Position numbers and translations under genes: made by a program. This document shows positions 1 through 9,298 of a DNA stretch of 25,628 nucleotides, piece after piece. The DNA is taken from the NCBI GenBank assembly GCA_003535195.1, contig DOHN01000127.1:2061-27688 (forward strand), given 5' to 3'. The DNA comes from Ruminiclostridium sp. (GTDB taxonomy: Bacteria > Bacillota > Clostridia > DSM-8532). The notes below the pieces were generated by a model. That model saw nothing but the letters and a program-made list of their open reading frames with translations. It was not told the DNA's origin and did no database searches. Position 1 is the first letter of the stretch. Each line of letters opens with the position of its first letter.

Positions 1-96
1 ACCGGCTGCAATAAAAAGCTCATCCTTCATCTCGCAGGCTCTTGTGACGGCGTGCCCCATTTTGCCGTTGCAGCCATTTAAAAGTATTCTAACCAT
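1..96 (-). CDS. dapB: 4-hydroxy-tetrahydrodipicolinate reductase, N-terminal fragment
   Basis: Only the first 32 codons lie in the window; the rest is beyond the left edge. The visible protein begins MVRILLNGCNGKMGHAV, the N-terminal Rossmann strand and glycine-rich dinucleotide-binding loop (GCNGKMG) typical of DapB. DapB reduces hydroxy-tetrahydrodipicolinate to tetrahydrodipicolinate with NAD(P)H, the step after DapA in lysine and diaminopimelate synthesis. The ATG at 94-96 has a GGAGG at 105-109 with good spacing. It starts 38 bases after the dapA stop on the same strand, so the two are read as one operon under the upstream lysine riboswitch. The motif and the dapA neighbour make the assignment firm despite the truncation. 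Confidence 0.9.
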   Translation of the reverse strand, partial: MVRILLNGCNGKMGHAVTRACEMKDELFIAAG

Positions 97-134
97 GTAT
101 ATAACCTCCAGTAAGAATTAGAAAAAAGGGGTTC

Positions 135-1013
135 TTAAATGAGCCCATAGCCCTTCAAGGCTTTTTTAAGCTGTGCCATGCCGGATTCGGAAATTTCGAC
201 AAGGGGCAGCCGGCATGGTCCTGCGTTCATTCCCATCAGGTTCATTGCGGCTTTCACCGGAATAGGGTTGGTCTCACAGAACATCGCTTTTTCCAGGGGC
301 ACTGTATCAATCTGAATCTTGCGGCAGGCTGCCAGGTCGCCCTCAAAAAACGCCTGAACCATTTTGTGCATATCCTTCGGGATGACATTGGCCAATACCG
401 AAATCACGCCCTTGCCGCCTAAGGCCAGCAGGGGAAGTACATTGCCATCCTCACCGGAATAAAGATCAAGATTGTCTCCGCAAAGATGGAATACCTCCGC
501 AGCCTGCAAAAGATTGCACTCCTTTACAGCCGCAATATTTTCGATTTCTGAAAGCCTTTTTAATGTAGCCGGCGCTATATTAAGATTTGTCCGCGAGGGG
601 ACATTATACAGCACCACAGGGATTTTCACGCTTTGGGCGATCACTTTAAAATGCTGGTAAAGACCTTCCTGCGTCGTTTTATTGTAATAAGGGGTGACGG
701 TCAGGATGGAGTCTGCTCCCGCATCTTCACAGAATTGGGAAAGTTCGACGGCATGGCGGGTATCGTTGCTTCCCGCTCCAGCCATGACATGTACACGCTT
801 ATTGATCGTATTTACAGCGAAGCGGATGACTTCCATATGCTCTTCATCAGGCATTGTGGATGCTTCGCCCGTCGTACCGCAAATTAAAATAGCGTCGGTA
901 CCTTCTTTTATATGCCATTCAATTAATTCCTCAAGTTTTTTAAAATTTACTCCGCTTTCGGTAAAGGGGGTGGCGAGAGCCACACAGGAACCAGTAAACA
1001 GGTTTTTTTTCAT
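135..1013 (-). CDS. dapA: 4-hydroxy-tetrahydrodipicolinate synthase
   Basis: This aldolase condenses pyruvate with aspartate semialdehyde in the first committed step of lysine/diaminopimelate synthesis. The 292-residue product has the usual family length and is a TIM barrel. Visible active-site elements are GTTGE (about 46-50), Y110, the YNVPSRT segment with Y136 and R141, and the Schiff-base lysine K164 in AAVKECN. The start at 1013 is chosen because AAGGAG at 1022-1027 is spaced 8 bases from it and the protein then begins MKKNLFTGSCVALATPF as in the family. The open frame continues 17 codons upstream without such a site. It is followed by dapB after 38 bases and preceded by a lysine riboswitch with a terminator, so it is expected to be shut off when lysine is plentiful. 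DapA paralogues such as N-acetylneuraminate lyase are less likely given the dapB neighbour and riboswitch. Confidence 0.96.
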   Translation of the reverse strand: MKKNLFTGSCVALATPFTESGVNFKKLEELIEWHIKEGTDAILICGTTGEASTMPDEEHMEVIRFAVNTINKRVHVMAGAGSNDTRHAVELSQFCEDAGADSILTVTPYYNKTTQEGLYQHFKVIAQSVKIPVVLYNVPSRTNLNIAPATLKRLSEIENIAAVKECNLLQAAEVFHLCGDNLDLYSGEDGNVLPLLALGGKGVISVLANVIPKDMHKMVQAFFEGDLAACRKIQIDTVPLEKAMFCETNPIPVKAAMNLMGMNAGPCRLPLVEISESGMAQLKKALKGYGLI

Positions 1014-1142
1014 GTTGAGCACTCCTTTCAATTCTATGATGCCAAATTTTGCTAGAAAATTCAAGATATATAATCAATAGACCATTCCGTCCTTTGTAAT
1101 CCTCGTTTTTATATAACAGAAAAGTTCTCTTTCCTGTTATAT

Positions 1143-1173
1143 AAAAAAGCTGCCGGGTATTTCTACCGGCAGC
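1143..1173 (-). terminator. Intrinsic terminator of the lysine riboswitch
   Basis: Read on the minus strand, the arms GCTGCCGG and CCGGCAGC form an 8-bp GC-rich stem (1166-1173 with 1149-1156) around a 9-base loop, followed at once by six T. It lies between the riboswitch aptamer and dapA, so it fits the off-state terminator of the expression platform. Smaller hairpins at 1201-1217 and about 1183-1195 sit between aptamer and terminator and may take part in the switch. Confidence 0.85.
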
Positions 1174-1220
1174 CTGCTTTTAAGCCCCAAAGGCTGTTTT
1201 GAGTCCGTCAAGGACTCTGC

Positions 1221-1382
1221 CGATAGCTCTTCGCTAAAAATAGCGACAGTCGAAAGGTTTTTTACCCGTCAACCAGGCAGCAGGTGGAACGGCAACTGCT
1301 CCTTCGGCACTTTCCCCTTTTGCTTAAGTTCCTCAGATCCGTTATCCTTCCTCAAGTGACTCTTGGAAAATGCTCCTCTATC
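1221..1382 (-). promoter_or_regulatory. Lysine riboswitch (L box) controlling dapA-dapB
   Basis: Read on the minus strand, the leader contains the conserved pieces of the lysine aptamer in the right order: GAGGAGC near the 5' end, GTGCCGAAGGAGC, GCTGCCTGG, then GACTGTCGC followed by a short hairpin and GAAGAGCTATCGG. The closing P1 helix can be drawn as GATAG (1378-1382) with CTATC (1222-1226). The arrangement matches published L-box aptamers, including the ACTGTCRC and GAGCYRTC signature. The RNA would begin at the predicted transcription start just upstream and ends before an intrinsic terminator. This predicts transcription attenuation of dapAB by lysine. The call rests on motif recognition, not a covariance-model score. 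Confidence 0.9.
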
Positions 1383-1387
1383 TATAA

Positions 1388-1416
1388 ATTATATTCTATT
1401 TTCATAGAGTACTCCA
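1388..1416 (-). promoter_or_regulatory. SigA-type promoter of the dapA leader
   Basis: On the minus strand a perfect TATAAT (1388-1393) is preceded, 17 bases upstream, by a weak -35 TGGAGT (1411-1416). The start point would fall near 1380-1382, exactly where the riboswitch P1 helix begins. That agreement supports the promoter even though its -35 is poor. Confidence 0.65.
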
Positions 1417-1517
1417 CACCTTTTAAAGGGGGAATACCCGTCCTCTCTGTTTTTCTAATAGACAGCGCACCATATTCACTAAAATGTTATCGTAAATGAT
1501 ATCATTTCTCCATTACA

Positions 1518-1547
1518 TTGTCAAAGGGCAAATTTATGTGATATAGT
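1518..1547 (+). promoter_or_regulatory. SigA-type promoter of the ftsK operon
   Basis: TTGTCA (1518-1523) and TATAGT (1542-1547) are separated by 18 bases; each matches consensus at five of six positions. Transcription would begin near 1554, about 35 bases before the chosen ftsK start. It is the only good promoter seen for the three overlapping genes that follow. Confidence 0.6.
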
Positions 1548-1587
1548 TATACTGCAAATAAATGCAAAATAAAGTGGAGGAATGTTT

Positions 1588-4146
1588 GTGGCTCCAAAAA
1601 ATGTACAAAAGAAATCTACAGGGAGCAGGAAGAAGAGTACGGCGGCTCATAAAAAAACCAGAGAAAGCAAAGCCTACAGGCTTTTTAAAAGTGAGGTTTC
1701 CGGCTTAATTCTGACTGCATTGGGAATCCTGATGGGTTTAAGTGTTTTTTTTGACAATTCGGTAGGGATTATAGGAGAACTTTTAGTAAGGTTGGTGGGC
1801 GGATTTTTTGGCCTGACAGGCTATGCTGTCCCGCTGCTGATCATATTGCACGGGCTTATCAAAATTTTTAAGCCCCAACTTCTTAATGAAAATAAAAGGT
1901 TTTCATATATTTTATTGCTTCTGATGCTGTTTTCAGCCATGCTTCAAGCAGGTTTGCATGATATATCCTATTACCAGAACATGAACCTGGTCCGTTATAT
2001 CAAATTTTTTTATCAGGAAGGCATAGCGGCTCTGGAACACGGCCAGGAGTTTCTTTCCAGCGGTGGTGTTCTGGGCGGTATTATAGGTGTTCCTCTATTA
2101 TTTGTTTTTAAAAAATGGGGTACGATGATTATTCTTACGACCCTTTCCATTATAATGGCCATGCTGATTACCAGGCTTTCCATTGCCGAGGCGGCTCGAA
2201 AGGCGGCCCAGGGAACAAGTCACGCCATTAATGGCGTGGTGGATGCCGCCCGCAGGAAAAAGGAGAATTTTCAGCTTCAGAGAGAGGCTGTTTCAAGAGC
2301 CCAGGAGGCTGCCGCCAGCAAATCAACCAGACCGGCCAAGAAAAAGGCCAGAATATTGGACTTTTGTTTGGGGCAGGACCATGTTGAGGATCCAACGGGT
2401 CCGCAGCTTATGGAAGAATTGCCCAATGAAGCCGGTGAGGTGCAGGAAGAGCATCAAGCTGTTCCCTCCGATCCGGAATTGTCTGAACCGGGCTTTACCT
2501 TGACAACTCCGCAGGCGGACCAGCAGACCCAGGAAGACATCAGTGTGCCGGAGGACGGTCAGCCCATCGACGAGCTCCAGGTCCCGGAAATACTCCAGAG
2601 CAAGCACGAAAGTAAGCCGCTAAAGGACCCATCCCAGAATGAAGAAATTCCGCTTCCTTCCTCTTTTGAATATCGGGGGGAGAAGAGTGCGGATTATATT
2701 TACCCTCCTATAGAGCTGCTTTCCAAATCGTCGGAGGGCGAGAGGAATATGAACCGCATTAGAAATGCGGCAGTGGAAAATGCCAAAAAGCTTGAAACTA
2801 CACTGGAAAGCTTTGGCATAGGCGCCAAGGTGATCAACGTATCGGTAGGGCCTGCCTTTACGCGCTATGAACTGCAGCCGGCGCCCGGCATCAAGGTCAG
2901 CCGCATCGTTAATCTTACCGATGATATCGCCCTGAACCTGGCTTCAACGGGGGTGCGTATTGAAGCACCCATTCCGGGAAAGGCTGCCATCGGTGTGGAG
3001 GTGCCCAATAAGGAAGTAGCGCCTATAAGCCTCAGAAGCGTATTAGAATCAAAAGAGTTCAAAACTCATTCTTCGAAATTGTCGGTCGCACTGGGCAAGG
3101 ATATTTCCGGGGAGAACGTGGTCATAGATCTGGCAAAAATGCCCCACGTTTTGATTGCGGGTGCAACCGGCTCCGGTAAAAGTGTATGTATTAACTCTAT
3201 TATTGTAAGCCTTCTTTATAAGGCCTCACCGGAGGAAGTCAAGCTTTTGATGGTGGACCCTAAGGTGGTGGAGCTAGGTGTCTATAATGGCATTCCCCAT
3301 TTGCTCATTCCGGTGGTAACCGATCCCAATAAGGCTGCGGGAGCGCTGAGGTGGGCGGTTTCGGAAATGACTACCAGGTATAAGCTCTTTGCTGACCGGG
3401 GTGTGAGGGATTTGATGGGATATAATTCCTCCATCGAAGAAGAAGGGGAGGGGCTAAAGCTCCCGGAGATAGTTATCATTATAGATGAACTGGCGGACCT
3501 GATGATGGTGGCCCCCCATGATGTGGAGGACTCCATCTGCAGACTGGCTCAAATGGCACGTGCTGCGGGCATGCATCTGGTTATTGCCACACAGCGGCCG
3601 TCGGTCAATGTTATTACCGGTGTCATAAAGGCAAATATTCCTTCGAGAATCGCTTTCGCCGTGTCATCACAGGTCGACTCCCGTACCATTCTGGATATGG
3701 CCGGCGCCGAAAAGCTTCTGGGCAAAGGAGATATGCTTTATTACCCGGTGGGTATTCCAAAGCCCATTCGTGTCAAGGGCGCTTTTTTGACCGATAAAGA
3801 AGTGGAATTGGCCGTAGATTTTGTTAAGAATCAGATTCGGGCTCATTATGATCAGGAAATAATCGAGAATATTAATGACAATGTCAAAAATGATGATGAA
3901 GGCACTTCCGAGTACGACGAGCTTTTGAGCCAGGCTATTGAAGCTGTTATAGATTGCGGGCAGGCCTCCGTTTCCTTTATCCAGAGAAAATTTAAGGTTG
4001 GGTACGCCCGGGCCGGCCGAATCATTGACCAGATGGCCGAGCGTAATATCATAAGCGGATATGAAGGAAGTAAACCAAGGCATGTCCTGATTTCGAGGGA
4101 GCGCTGGGAGGAAATGAAGCTTTCCAGTTCGGGGGATGAGGTATGA
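1588..4146 (+). CDS. ftsK: FtsK/SpoIIIE family DNA translocase
   Basis: A membrane-anchored, ATP-driven DNA pump that moves chromosomal DNA through the closing septum at division or sporulation. The N-terminus has four or five membrane segments (about 40-57, 70-94, 107-125, 158-176, 180-198). An acidic, proline- and glutamine-rich linker runs to about residue 370, then come the alpha and RecA-like motor domains. Walker A is GATGSGKS at about 525-532 and Walker B is [12 protein letters not shown] with D633-E634. A C-terminal winged-helix gamma domain (about 780-840, ending KPRHVLIS) would read polar DNA signals. The GTG at 1588 is chosen because GGAGG at 1576-1580 is 7 bases away; the ATG at 1582 is only 1 base from it. 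The stop overlaps the next gene by ATGA. No second copy is visible, so FtsK and SpoIIIE roles cannot be told apart. Confidence 0.95.
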   Translation: MAPKNVQKKSTGSRKKSTAAHKKTRESKAYRLFKSEVSGLILTALGILMGLSVFFDNSVGIIGELLVRLVGGFFGLTGYAVPLLIILHGLIKIFKPQLLNENKRFSYILLLLMLFSAMLQAGLHDISYYQNMNLVRYIKFFYQEGIAALEHGQEFLSSGGVLGGIIGVPLLFVFKKWGTMIILTTLSIIMAMLITRLSIAEAARKAAQGTSHAINGVVDAARRKKENFQLQREAVSRAQEAAASKSTRPAKKKARILDFCLGQDHVEDPTGPQLMEELPNEAGEVQEEHQAVPSDPELSEPGFTLTTPQADQQTQEDISVPEDGQPIDELQVPEILQSKHESKPLKDPSQNEEIPLPSSFEYRGEKSADYIYPPIELLSKSSEGERNMNRIRNAAVENAKKLETTLESFGIGAKVINVSVGPAFTRYELQPAPGIKVSRIVNLTDDIALNLASTGVRIEAPIPGKAAIGVEVPNKEVAPISLRSVLESKEFKTHSSKLSVALGKDISGENVVIDLAKMPHVLIAGATGSGKSVCINSIIVSLLYKASPEEVKLLMVDPKVVELGVYNGIPHLLIPVVTDPNKAAGALRWAVSEMTTRYKLFADRGVRDLMGYNSSIEEEGEGLKLPEIVIIIDELADLMMVAPHDVEDSICRLAQMARAAGMHLVIATQRPSVNVITGVIKANIPSRIAFAVSSQVDSRTILDMAGAEKLLGKGDMLYYPVGIPKPIRVKGAFLTDKEVELAVDFVKNQIRAHYDQEIIENINDNVKNDDEGTSEYDELLSQAIEAVIDCGQASVSFIQRKFKVGYARAGRIIDQMAERNIISGYEGSKPRHVLISRERWEEMKLSSSGDEV

Positions 4147-5981
4147 ATTTCTTTAAAATGATACCGGCGAATTTTGATGTCTCACTGGCGTTTATTGTGC
4201 TGATGATGGCTTTTTTTACAATTTATATGGGCTTTCGCTGTATGCAGCGGGTGCGCCCTGTTACCATAGCGGCTTTTGTGATTCAGCTCTGTATGCTTAC
4301 AACGGGCGTACTCACAGTTTTCAACTGCGTCATTGTCATCCCGCCATATGAGATGCTGGTTATTTTAACAGGAATTTTGATGCCTTCTGTTTTTCTGTTT
4401 ATAGACTATAGAAGCATGAAGAAGCGAATTAAGACATTCAATACTGATGTGCCCCTCATTGAGAAACTGGAAAAGGAGAGCACAAAGGACTGGCAGTATG
4501 CGGAATATGTCCAGACTCCCGACGAATGGAACAGAGAGATTAAGGCCGGCATTATTGTGAAAACACTGAATCTGGCTGACAAGCATCTTAGAACGAATGT
4601 GATGCAGCAGCTTTCAGAGGTACACAAATTAATTGCTGCCGAAGACTATAAGCAGGCGCTGGATATATATGTTATCCTTTCGGGCCTCTTAAGCGAAAAT
4701 CCCCTGATCGAATACAATACCGCATGGCTCTTTCACAAAAATGGATTTTTTGACGAAGCCATTAAATACTACAAGAAAACTCTTTCTCTTTTAGGGGAGG
4801 AACCCGGCGATAAAGCTAATAAAAAGGCTGAAATACCCAATGAGGCAGTGCATTTCCGTCCGTCGGTCCACTTTGGTTATGGCCTGAGCCTATACGCATT
4901 AGAGCGTTTTGAACTGGCCATCAACCAGTTCCAGTTGGCGCTCAAAGGGAAGGTTCATATTAAGGAAGCCGAAATGAACATTGCCCGTTGCTATATTTCC
5001 ATAGGGATTTTAAACGAGGCTCAACAGCATATCTCCGATGCCCTGAAGCTGGGGGAGGACAGCAAATTGCGTTATCTTCTGGCAAGTCTCTGCTTTGAGA
5101 ACAATGAGGAAATGAAATGTAAATATCACCTGGAGACCATTGTAGCCAAAGACCAGGACTTTACCGAGGCCTGGAGCCTTCTGGGCAAGCTCTACCGGAA
5201 AAGCAAAGATTGGGAGAATGCGCAGACTGCCTACAAAAAGCTCACCTATCTGACTCCCCAGGACGCGGATGCATATTACCGCCTTGGCGCTGCTCAGCGG
5301 GAGTTGGATAAAACTCAGGAGGCGTTCTCCAGCTTTAAATTTGCCACCGAGCTGGAGCCGGAACACAGCAGAGCCTATTACAGCATGGCCTCCATTTATG
5401 ACGCAGAGGGAAATACCGAAGCGGCTATTGAATGCCTGAATCAATCCCTTCGCGGAAATGAAAAGCTGGAAATGGCCTATAATCTTCTTGCGGAGATTTA
5501 TATAACCAACGACAGGATTATTGATGCGATTCATGTCTACGAGGAATGTATCCGTCAATACCCGGAATCTTATCTGGTGCACTATAATCTCGGCGTTACG
5601 CTGATGATGATGAAGCGCTATGAAGAGGCTGTTCGTGTGTTTAAAAGAGCATATAAACTGACCAATGATGATCCGTCTCTGTATTATAACTGGGCTTCCG
5701 CTCTGATCGGCCTTAAAAACTATTCGGAGGCAGCAAGACTTTACAAGGAAGGCTTGAAATTCAACGCTGACGACGATGAGATTATTTTTGGCCTGGCCAG
5801 AGTTTCTGCTTTACAGGGTGATGTAGATGCAACCCTTGGCTTTCTGGAAAAGGCATTTGCAATAAACCCCAACTTAAGGCTCAGAGCAAAAGCATCCCAT
5901 TATTTTGCCGCCTTTCGGACCCTGCCCGAATTTGAGGAGCTTACCCGCCTCCCTATGAGGGAGGATAAGAAAAATGCCTGA
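4143..5981 (+). CDS. Membrane-anchored tetratricopeptide repeat protein
   Basis: The N-terminus has three hydrophobic segments (about 11-30, 40-64 and 69-87). About residues 165-605 are then built of roughly ten tetratricopeptide repeats, seen as the recurring pattern of A..Y..A followed by P about every 34 residues, as in [19 protein letters not shown] and [18 protein letters not shown]. Such repeats form a helical solenoid that binds other proteins, so this is probably a scaffold facing the cytoplasm. No enzyme motif is visible. The start ATG overlaps the ftsK stop in ATGA, and its own stop lies 8 bases inside the next gene, so all three should be translated as one coupled message. The partner is unknown; the link to FtsK suggests, but does not show, a division or envelope role. 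Confidence 0.85.
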   Translation: MNFFKMIPANFDVSLAFIVLMMAFFTIYMGFRCMQRVRPVTIAAFVIQLCMLTTGVLTVFNCVIVIPPYEMLVILTGILMPSVFLFIDYRSMKKRIKTFNTDVPLIEKLEKESTKDWQYAEYVQTPDEWNREIKAGIIVKTLNLADKHLRTNVMQQLSEVHKLIAAEDYKQALDIYVILSGLLSENPLIEYNTAWLFHKNGFFDEAIKYYKKTLSLLGEEPGDKANKKAEIPNEAVHFRPSVHFGYGLSLYALERFELAINQFQLALKGKVHIKEAEMNIARCYISIGILNEAQQHISDALKLGEDSKLRYLLASLCFENNEEMKCKYHLETIVAKDQDFTEAWSLLGKLYRKSKDWENAQTAYKKLTYLTPQDADAYYRLGAAQRELDKTQEAFSSFKFATELEPEHSRAYYSMASIYDAEGNTEAAIECLNQSLRGNEKLEMAYNLLAEIYITNDRIIDAIHVYEECIRQYPESYLVHYNLGVTLMMMKRYEEAVRVFKRAYKLTNDDPSLYYNWASALIGLKNYSEAARLYKEGLKFNADDDEIIFGLARVSALQGDVDATLGFLEKAFAINPNLRLRAKASHYFAAFRTLPEFEELTRLPMREDKKNA

Positions 5982-7884
5982 TAAAGGCTTTTTACCTGTC
6001 AGTCAAAGAGATTTAAGTGAGAAGGGCTGGGATACACCCGACTTTATTTTTATATGCGGCGATGCCTATGTGGATCATCCTTCCTTTGGCCATGCCGTTA
6101 TTACCAGGCTGCTTGAAGCTGAGGGCTACCGCGTGGGCATCATCAGCCAGCCGGACTGGCATTCGGTCGATGATTTCAAAAGGCTGGGCAGGCCGCGTCT
6201 TGGTGTAATGGTTTCTTCAGGCGTTTTAGACTCCATGGTTAACAATTATACCGCCTCCAGACACAGGCGGCATAAGGATGTCTATTCGCCTGGCGGAAAG
6301 CCGGGAAATAGACCCGACAGGGCGCTGATTGTATACTGTAACCGGGTGCGGGAAGCTTTCGGTGACATTCCGCTCATGATAGGCGGCCTTGAGGCAAGTC
6401 TGCGCCGTTTCGCGCATTATGATTATTGGCAGGATACGGTGCGTTCCTCCATACTCATTGATACAAATGCCGATCTTCTGATATATGGCAACGGCGAACG
6501 GGCCATACTTGAAATTGCCAAGCTCCTTGAAAGAGGGGTTCCCGTGAGCAGTCTTAAGAGTATACGGGGCACCGCTTATGCCTGCTCTATGGAGGAGCTC
6601 CCCAAAAAGTTAAAACCGGGATTCGAAGACTCTGGTGAAAAAGTTCTTGTACTTCCATCCTGTGAACAGGTCCAAAAAAACAAAAAAGATTATGCCCGTG
6701 CATTTATGACCCAGTACAGGGAGCAGAATGCCTTTACCGGTCATATTCTGATTCAGCAGCATAACAGGAAATTCGTTGTTCAGAATCAGCCCATGGAACC
6801 TATGAGCGAAAAAGAGCTGGATGGAGTATATGCCCTTCCTTATATGCGGCGCTGGCATCCCATGTATGATAAGGCGGGCGGAGTTCCGGCCATAGAGGAA
6901 GTGGAATTTTCCATAACGAGCCATAGAGGGTGCTTTGGTGGATGTTCCTTTTGCTCCATTGGTTTTCACCAGGGGCGGGTGATCCAGCCCAGAAGCAAGG
7001 AATCCATTCTCCAAGAGGCAGAGCTCTTAACCCAGCAGGAAAATTTTAAAGGTTATATTCACGACGTGGGAGGGCCAACCGCCAATTTCAGAATACCCGC
7101 ATGCAAAAATCAGGCTTTGAGGGGCGCCTGCAAAAATCGGGAATGTCTGTATCCTGAGCCCTGTAAATATCTGGACACAAGCCATAAGGAATATATCGAC
7201 CTGCTGCGGCAGCTTTCAGGGCTTCCCAAGGTCAAAAAGGTTTTTGTCCGCTCGGGCGTAAGATTTGATTATGCGATGCAGGCGAAAAAAGACAGATTTT
7301 TGGAGGAGCTTTGCAAAAACCATATAAGCGGACAGCTGAAAGTGGCTCCGGAGCATGTGTCCAACAGGGTGCTCAGATATATGGGAAAGCCGCCCCATGA
7401 TGTTTATGAGAGCTTTGTCAGGAAATATCATGCCATCAATAAAAAGCTTGGCAAGAAGCAGTTTCTGGTTCCGTACTTTATTTCGGGCCATCCGGGCAGT
7501 ACGCTGGAGGATGCCATTGAGCTTGCTTTATATATCAAGGATATGGGATACATGCCCGAACAGGTGCAGCAGTTTATTCCCACGCCGGGCACCTTGTCCA
7601 CCTGTATGTATTATACCGGCCTGGATCCCCGGGACATGAAGCCCCTTTATGTGGCCCGGACTGAAAAGGAGCAGCAGCTTCAGCGGGCTCTTCTTCAATT
7701 TCATCTTCCTAAAAATCATAAATTGATTGAGGAGGCCTTGAAAACAGCCGGAAGAACTGATTTAATCGGCTATGACCGGAGCTGTCTCATCAGGCCTTCT
7801 GGAAAAAAAACAATAAGCAAGAAACATGTACATAGAAAGCCCGCCGGAAAAACCAATTTAAAATTCCAGGCAAGGAAAAAATAA
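5974..7884 (+). CDS. ygiQ: YgiQ family radical SAM protein (UPF0313)
   Basis: A radical S-adenosylmethionine enzyme of uncharacterised substrate. The family pattern is clear: the N-terminal region starts LPVSQRDLSEKGWDTPDFIF, then IGGLEASLRRFAHYDYW (about 133-149) as in YgiQ proteins. The radical SAM cluster motif CFGGCSFC follows with C320, C324 and C327. Further conserved cysteines lie in ACKNQALRGACKNRECLYP. Later come KVAPEHVSNRVLRYMGKP and FISGHPGSTLEDAIELA, also typical. The tail is lysine- and arginine-rich. Its 636 residues are within the family range. It begins inside the upstream TPR gene and is the last gene of the operon. No strong terminator is seen behind it. The substrate is unknown. 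Confidence 0.93.
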   Translation: MPDKGFLPVSQRDLSEKGWDTPDFIFICGDAYVDHPSFGHAVITRLLEAEGYRVGIISQPDWHSVDDFKRLGRPRLGVMVSSGVLDSMVNNYTASRHRRHKDVYSPGGKPGNRPDRALIVYCNRVREAFGDIPLMIGGLEASLRRFAHYDYWQDTVRSSILIDTNADLLIYGNGERAILEIAKLLERGVPVSSLKSIRGTAYACSMEELPKKLKPGFEDSGEKVLVLPSCEQVQKNKKDYARAFMTQYREQNAFTGHILIQQHNRKFVVQNQPMEPMSEKELDGVYALPYMRRWHPMYDKAGGVPAIEEVEFSITSHRGCFGGCSFCSIGFHQGRVIQPRSKESILQEAELLTQQENFKGYIHDVGGPTANFRIPACKNQALRGACKNRECLYPEPCKYLDTSHKEYIDLLRQLSGLPKVKKVFVRSGVRFDYAMQAKKDRFLEELCKNHISGQLKVAPEHVSNRVLRYMGKPPHDVYESFVRKYHAINKKLGKKQFLVPYFISGHPGSTLEDAIELALYIKDMGYMPEQVQQFIPTPGTLSTCMYYTGLDPRDMKPLYVARTEKEQQLQRALLQFHLPKNHKLIEEALKTAGRTDLIGYDRSCLIRPSGKKTISKKHVHRKPAGKTNLKFQARKK

Positions 7885-7927
7885 AGGAATCTTGAAGCCT
7901 GAGGCACAGGGTATAAATTTTATTGAA

Positions 7928-7960
7928 ATATGCAACATTTATCAATATAATATTGCATAT
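7928..7960. repeat. Inverted repeat ATATGCAA / TTGCATAT upstream of ddh
   Basis: ATATGCAA at 7928-7935 and TTGCATAT at 7953-7960 form a perfect 8-bp inverted repeat around 17 bases of AT-rich sequence. It lies between ygiQ and ddh, about 200 bases before the ddh start. It lacks a T-tract typical of terminators. It may be an operator or a weak hairpin; the same half-sites recur as a palindrome at 21937-21948. Confidence 0.4.
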
Positions 7961-8044
7961 TTGCTTTTAATGATAAACATAATATATTGGAATAAATAGT
8001 TATAACGCTTGCAATAACATAGTTTATAATCAAAACCGCACTGT

Positions 8045-8073
8045 TTGATCAAATAGAAAATTTGAAAGATACT
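8045..8073 (+). promoter_or_regulatory. Candidate promoter of ddh
   Basis: TTGATC (8045-8050) and GATACT (8068-8073) are 17 bases apart, each matching four of six consensus positions. Transcription would begin about 75 bases before the ddh start. A perfect TATAAT at 8025-8030 lacks a good -35, so the true promoter is uncertain. No riboswitch-like structure is recognised in this leader. Confidence 0.4.
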
Positions 8074-8153
8074 TGTAAATCACTTTCATTTCTTGTATTC
8101 TCAAAAGAGATTAATTCACCAGTACGGCAATTATATATTTGGAGGGATATCGA

Positions 8154-9146
8154 ATGTCAAAGATAATAAGGGTAGGTATTATTGGATACGGAAACATCGG
8201 CAGGGGAGTAGAACTAGCAGTTATGCAAAATCCTGATATGAAGCTGGAGGCTATATTCACAAGAAGAGATCCCGGAAGCATCAAACCTGCTTTGGACAAT
8301 GTAAACGCAGTTCATATCAGCAAGGCTGAACAATATAAGGATTTGATTGATGTAATGATTCTCTGCGGCGGATCAGCAACAGATCTTCCCGAACAGGGCC
8401 CCAAATTTGCAAGCCTCTTTAACTGTGTGGATTCTTTTGATACCCATGCCAGAATTCCCGAATATTTTAATGCGGTCGATAAAGCGGCCAGGGCAGGGGG
8501 CAAGACCGCAGCCATATCCATCGGCTGGGATCCCGGGCTGTTTTCACTGAACCGAATGTATACCGAGGCAATACTGCCTCAAAGCAAGGTATATACCTTC
8601 TGGGGCAAGGGAGTAAGCCAGGGGCATTCAGATGCCATTCGGCGCGTTCAGGGTGTGAAAAATGCAGTGCAATATACAGTTCCAATTGACAAGGCGGTCA
8701 ATCAGGTTCGTACAGGCGAAAATCCTGAACTCACAACGGGTGAAAAGCATTTGCGGGAGTGCTATGTAGTAGCTGAGGAAGGTGCCGACAAAGCCCTTAT
8801 TGAAAAGACAATCAAAGAGATGCCCAACTATTTTTCCGATTACCATACCATTGTTCATTTTGTATCCGAAGAGGAGCTCAGGAAAGACCACAGCCGGATG
8901 CCCCACGGCGGTTTTGTCATAAGGAGCGGGTCGACCGGGCAAAACCTCGAAAATCACCATCTTGCCGAGTTCTCTTTAAAGCTTGACAGCAATCCCGAGT
9001 TCACGGGAAGCATCCTTGCGGCCTATGCCCGGGCTGTGTCAAAGCTTAACAGGGAAGGCAGAACCGGTGCTCTGACCGTCTTTGATATTCCTGTTGGCTA
9101 CCTTTCACCAAAATCACCGGAAAATTTAAGAAAACAACTTCTGTAG
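8154..9146 (+). CDS. ddh: meso-diaminopimelate D-dehydrogenase
   Basis: This NADP-dependent enzyme interconverts meso-diaminopimelate with L-2-amino-6-oxopimelate plus ammonia. In synthesis it gives a one-step route from tetrahydrodipicolinate to meso-diaminopimelate. The N-terminus MSKIIRVGIIGYGNIGRGVE has the Rossmann GYGNIG loop, and CVDSFDTHARIPEY, SIGWDPGLFSLNRMY and FWGKGVSQGHSDAIRRV match the family. The 330-residue length agrees with known Ddh proteins (about 320-330). The ATG at 8154 has GGAGGG at 8141-8146; the open frame extends five codons upstream through this site, so the longer start is rejected. It stands as a single gene ended by a good terminator. It works in the same pathway as dapA and dapB at the left edge, but shows no lysine riboswitch. 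Confidence 0.94.
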   Translation: MSKIIRVGIIGYGNIGRGVELAVMQNPDMKLEAIFTRRDPGSIKPALDNVNAVHISKAEQYKDLIDVMILCGGSATDLPEQGPKFASLFNCVDSFDTHARIPEYFNAVDKAARAGGKTAAISIGWDPGLFSLNRMYTEAILPQSKVYTFWGKGVSQGHSDAIRRVQGVKNAVQYTVPIDKAVNQVRTGENPELTTGEKHLRECYVVAEEGADKALIEKTIKEMPNYFSDYHTIVHFVSEEELRKDHSRMPHGGFVIRSGSTGQNLENHHLAEFSLKLDSNPEFTGSILAAYARAVSKLNREGRTGALTVFDIPVGYLSPKSPENLRKQLL

Positions 9147-9153
9147 AATTCTC

Positions 9154-9200
9154 AGATTGCCAAGATTGTCAGGGAGACGTTCCTCTGGCAATCTTTTTTT
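9154..9200 (+). terminator. Intrinsic terminator after ddh
   Basis: AGATTGCCA (9154-9162) pairs perfectly with TGGCAATCT (9186-9194), and the second arm runs into seven T (9194-9200). It starts 8 bases after the ddh stop. Confidence 0.9.
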
Positions 9201-9298
9201 ACGCTTTTTACTTCCTGGTATTTCAAGTGATTTTTAGTTTTTGGGTAGTTATAATGAATTTAGCTTGTTTATTAGCTTACATTTTTAAGGGGGAAATA

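Larger units (their letters stand above)
1014..1587. other. Divergent intergenic region between dapA and ftsK
   Basis: No gene is seen here. It holds, from left to right, the dapA ribosome binding site, a perfect 9-bp inverted repeat (ATATAACAG 1111-1119 with CTGTTATAT 1134-1142, no T-tract in either direction), the riboswitch terminator, the lysine riboswitch and the dapA promoter on the minus strand. The ftsK promoter and ribosome binding site follow on the plus strand. Bases about 1417-1517 show no recognisable element. Confidence 0.8.

Noticed and set aside
1219..1226. GCCGATAG resembles a SigD -10 box.
   Set aside because: It lies inside the riboswitch and has no TAAA-like -35 at the needed spacing driving a gene.
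1281..1300. Plus-strand GGTGGAACGGCAAC resembles a T-box TGGNACCGCG motif.
   Set aside because: The match is poor, and the same bases on the minus strand are part of a well-ordered lysine riboswitch with promoter and terminator.
3667..4083. Minus-strand open frame within the ftsK coding region.
   Set aside because: It is antisense to the conserved motor and gamma domains and has no recognisable domain or separate promoter.
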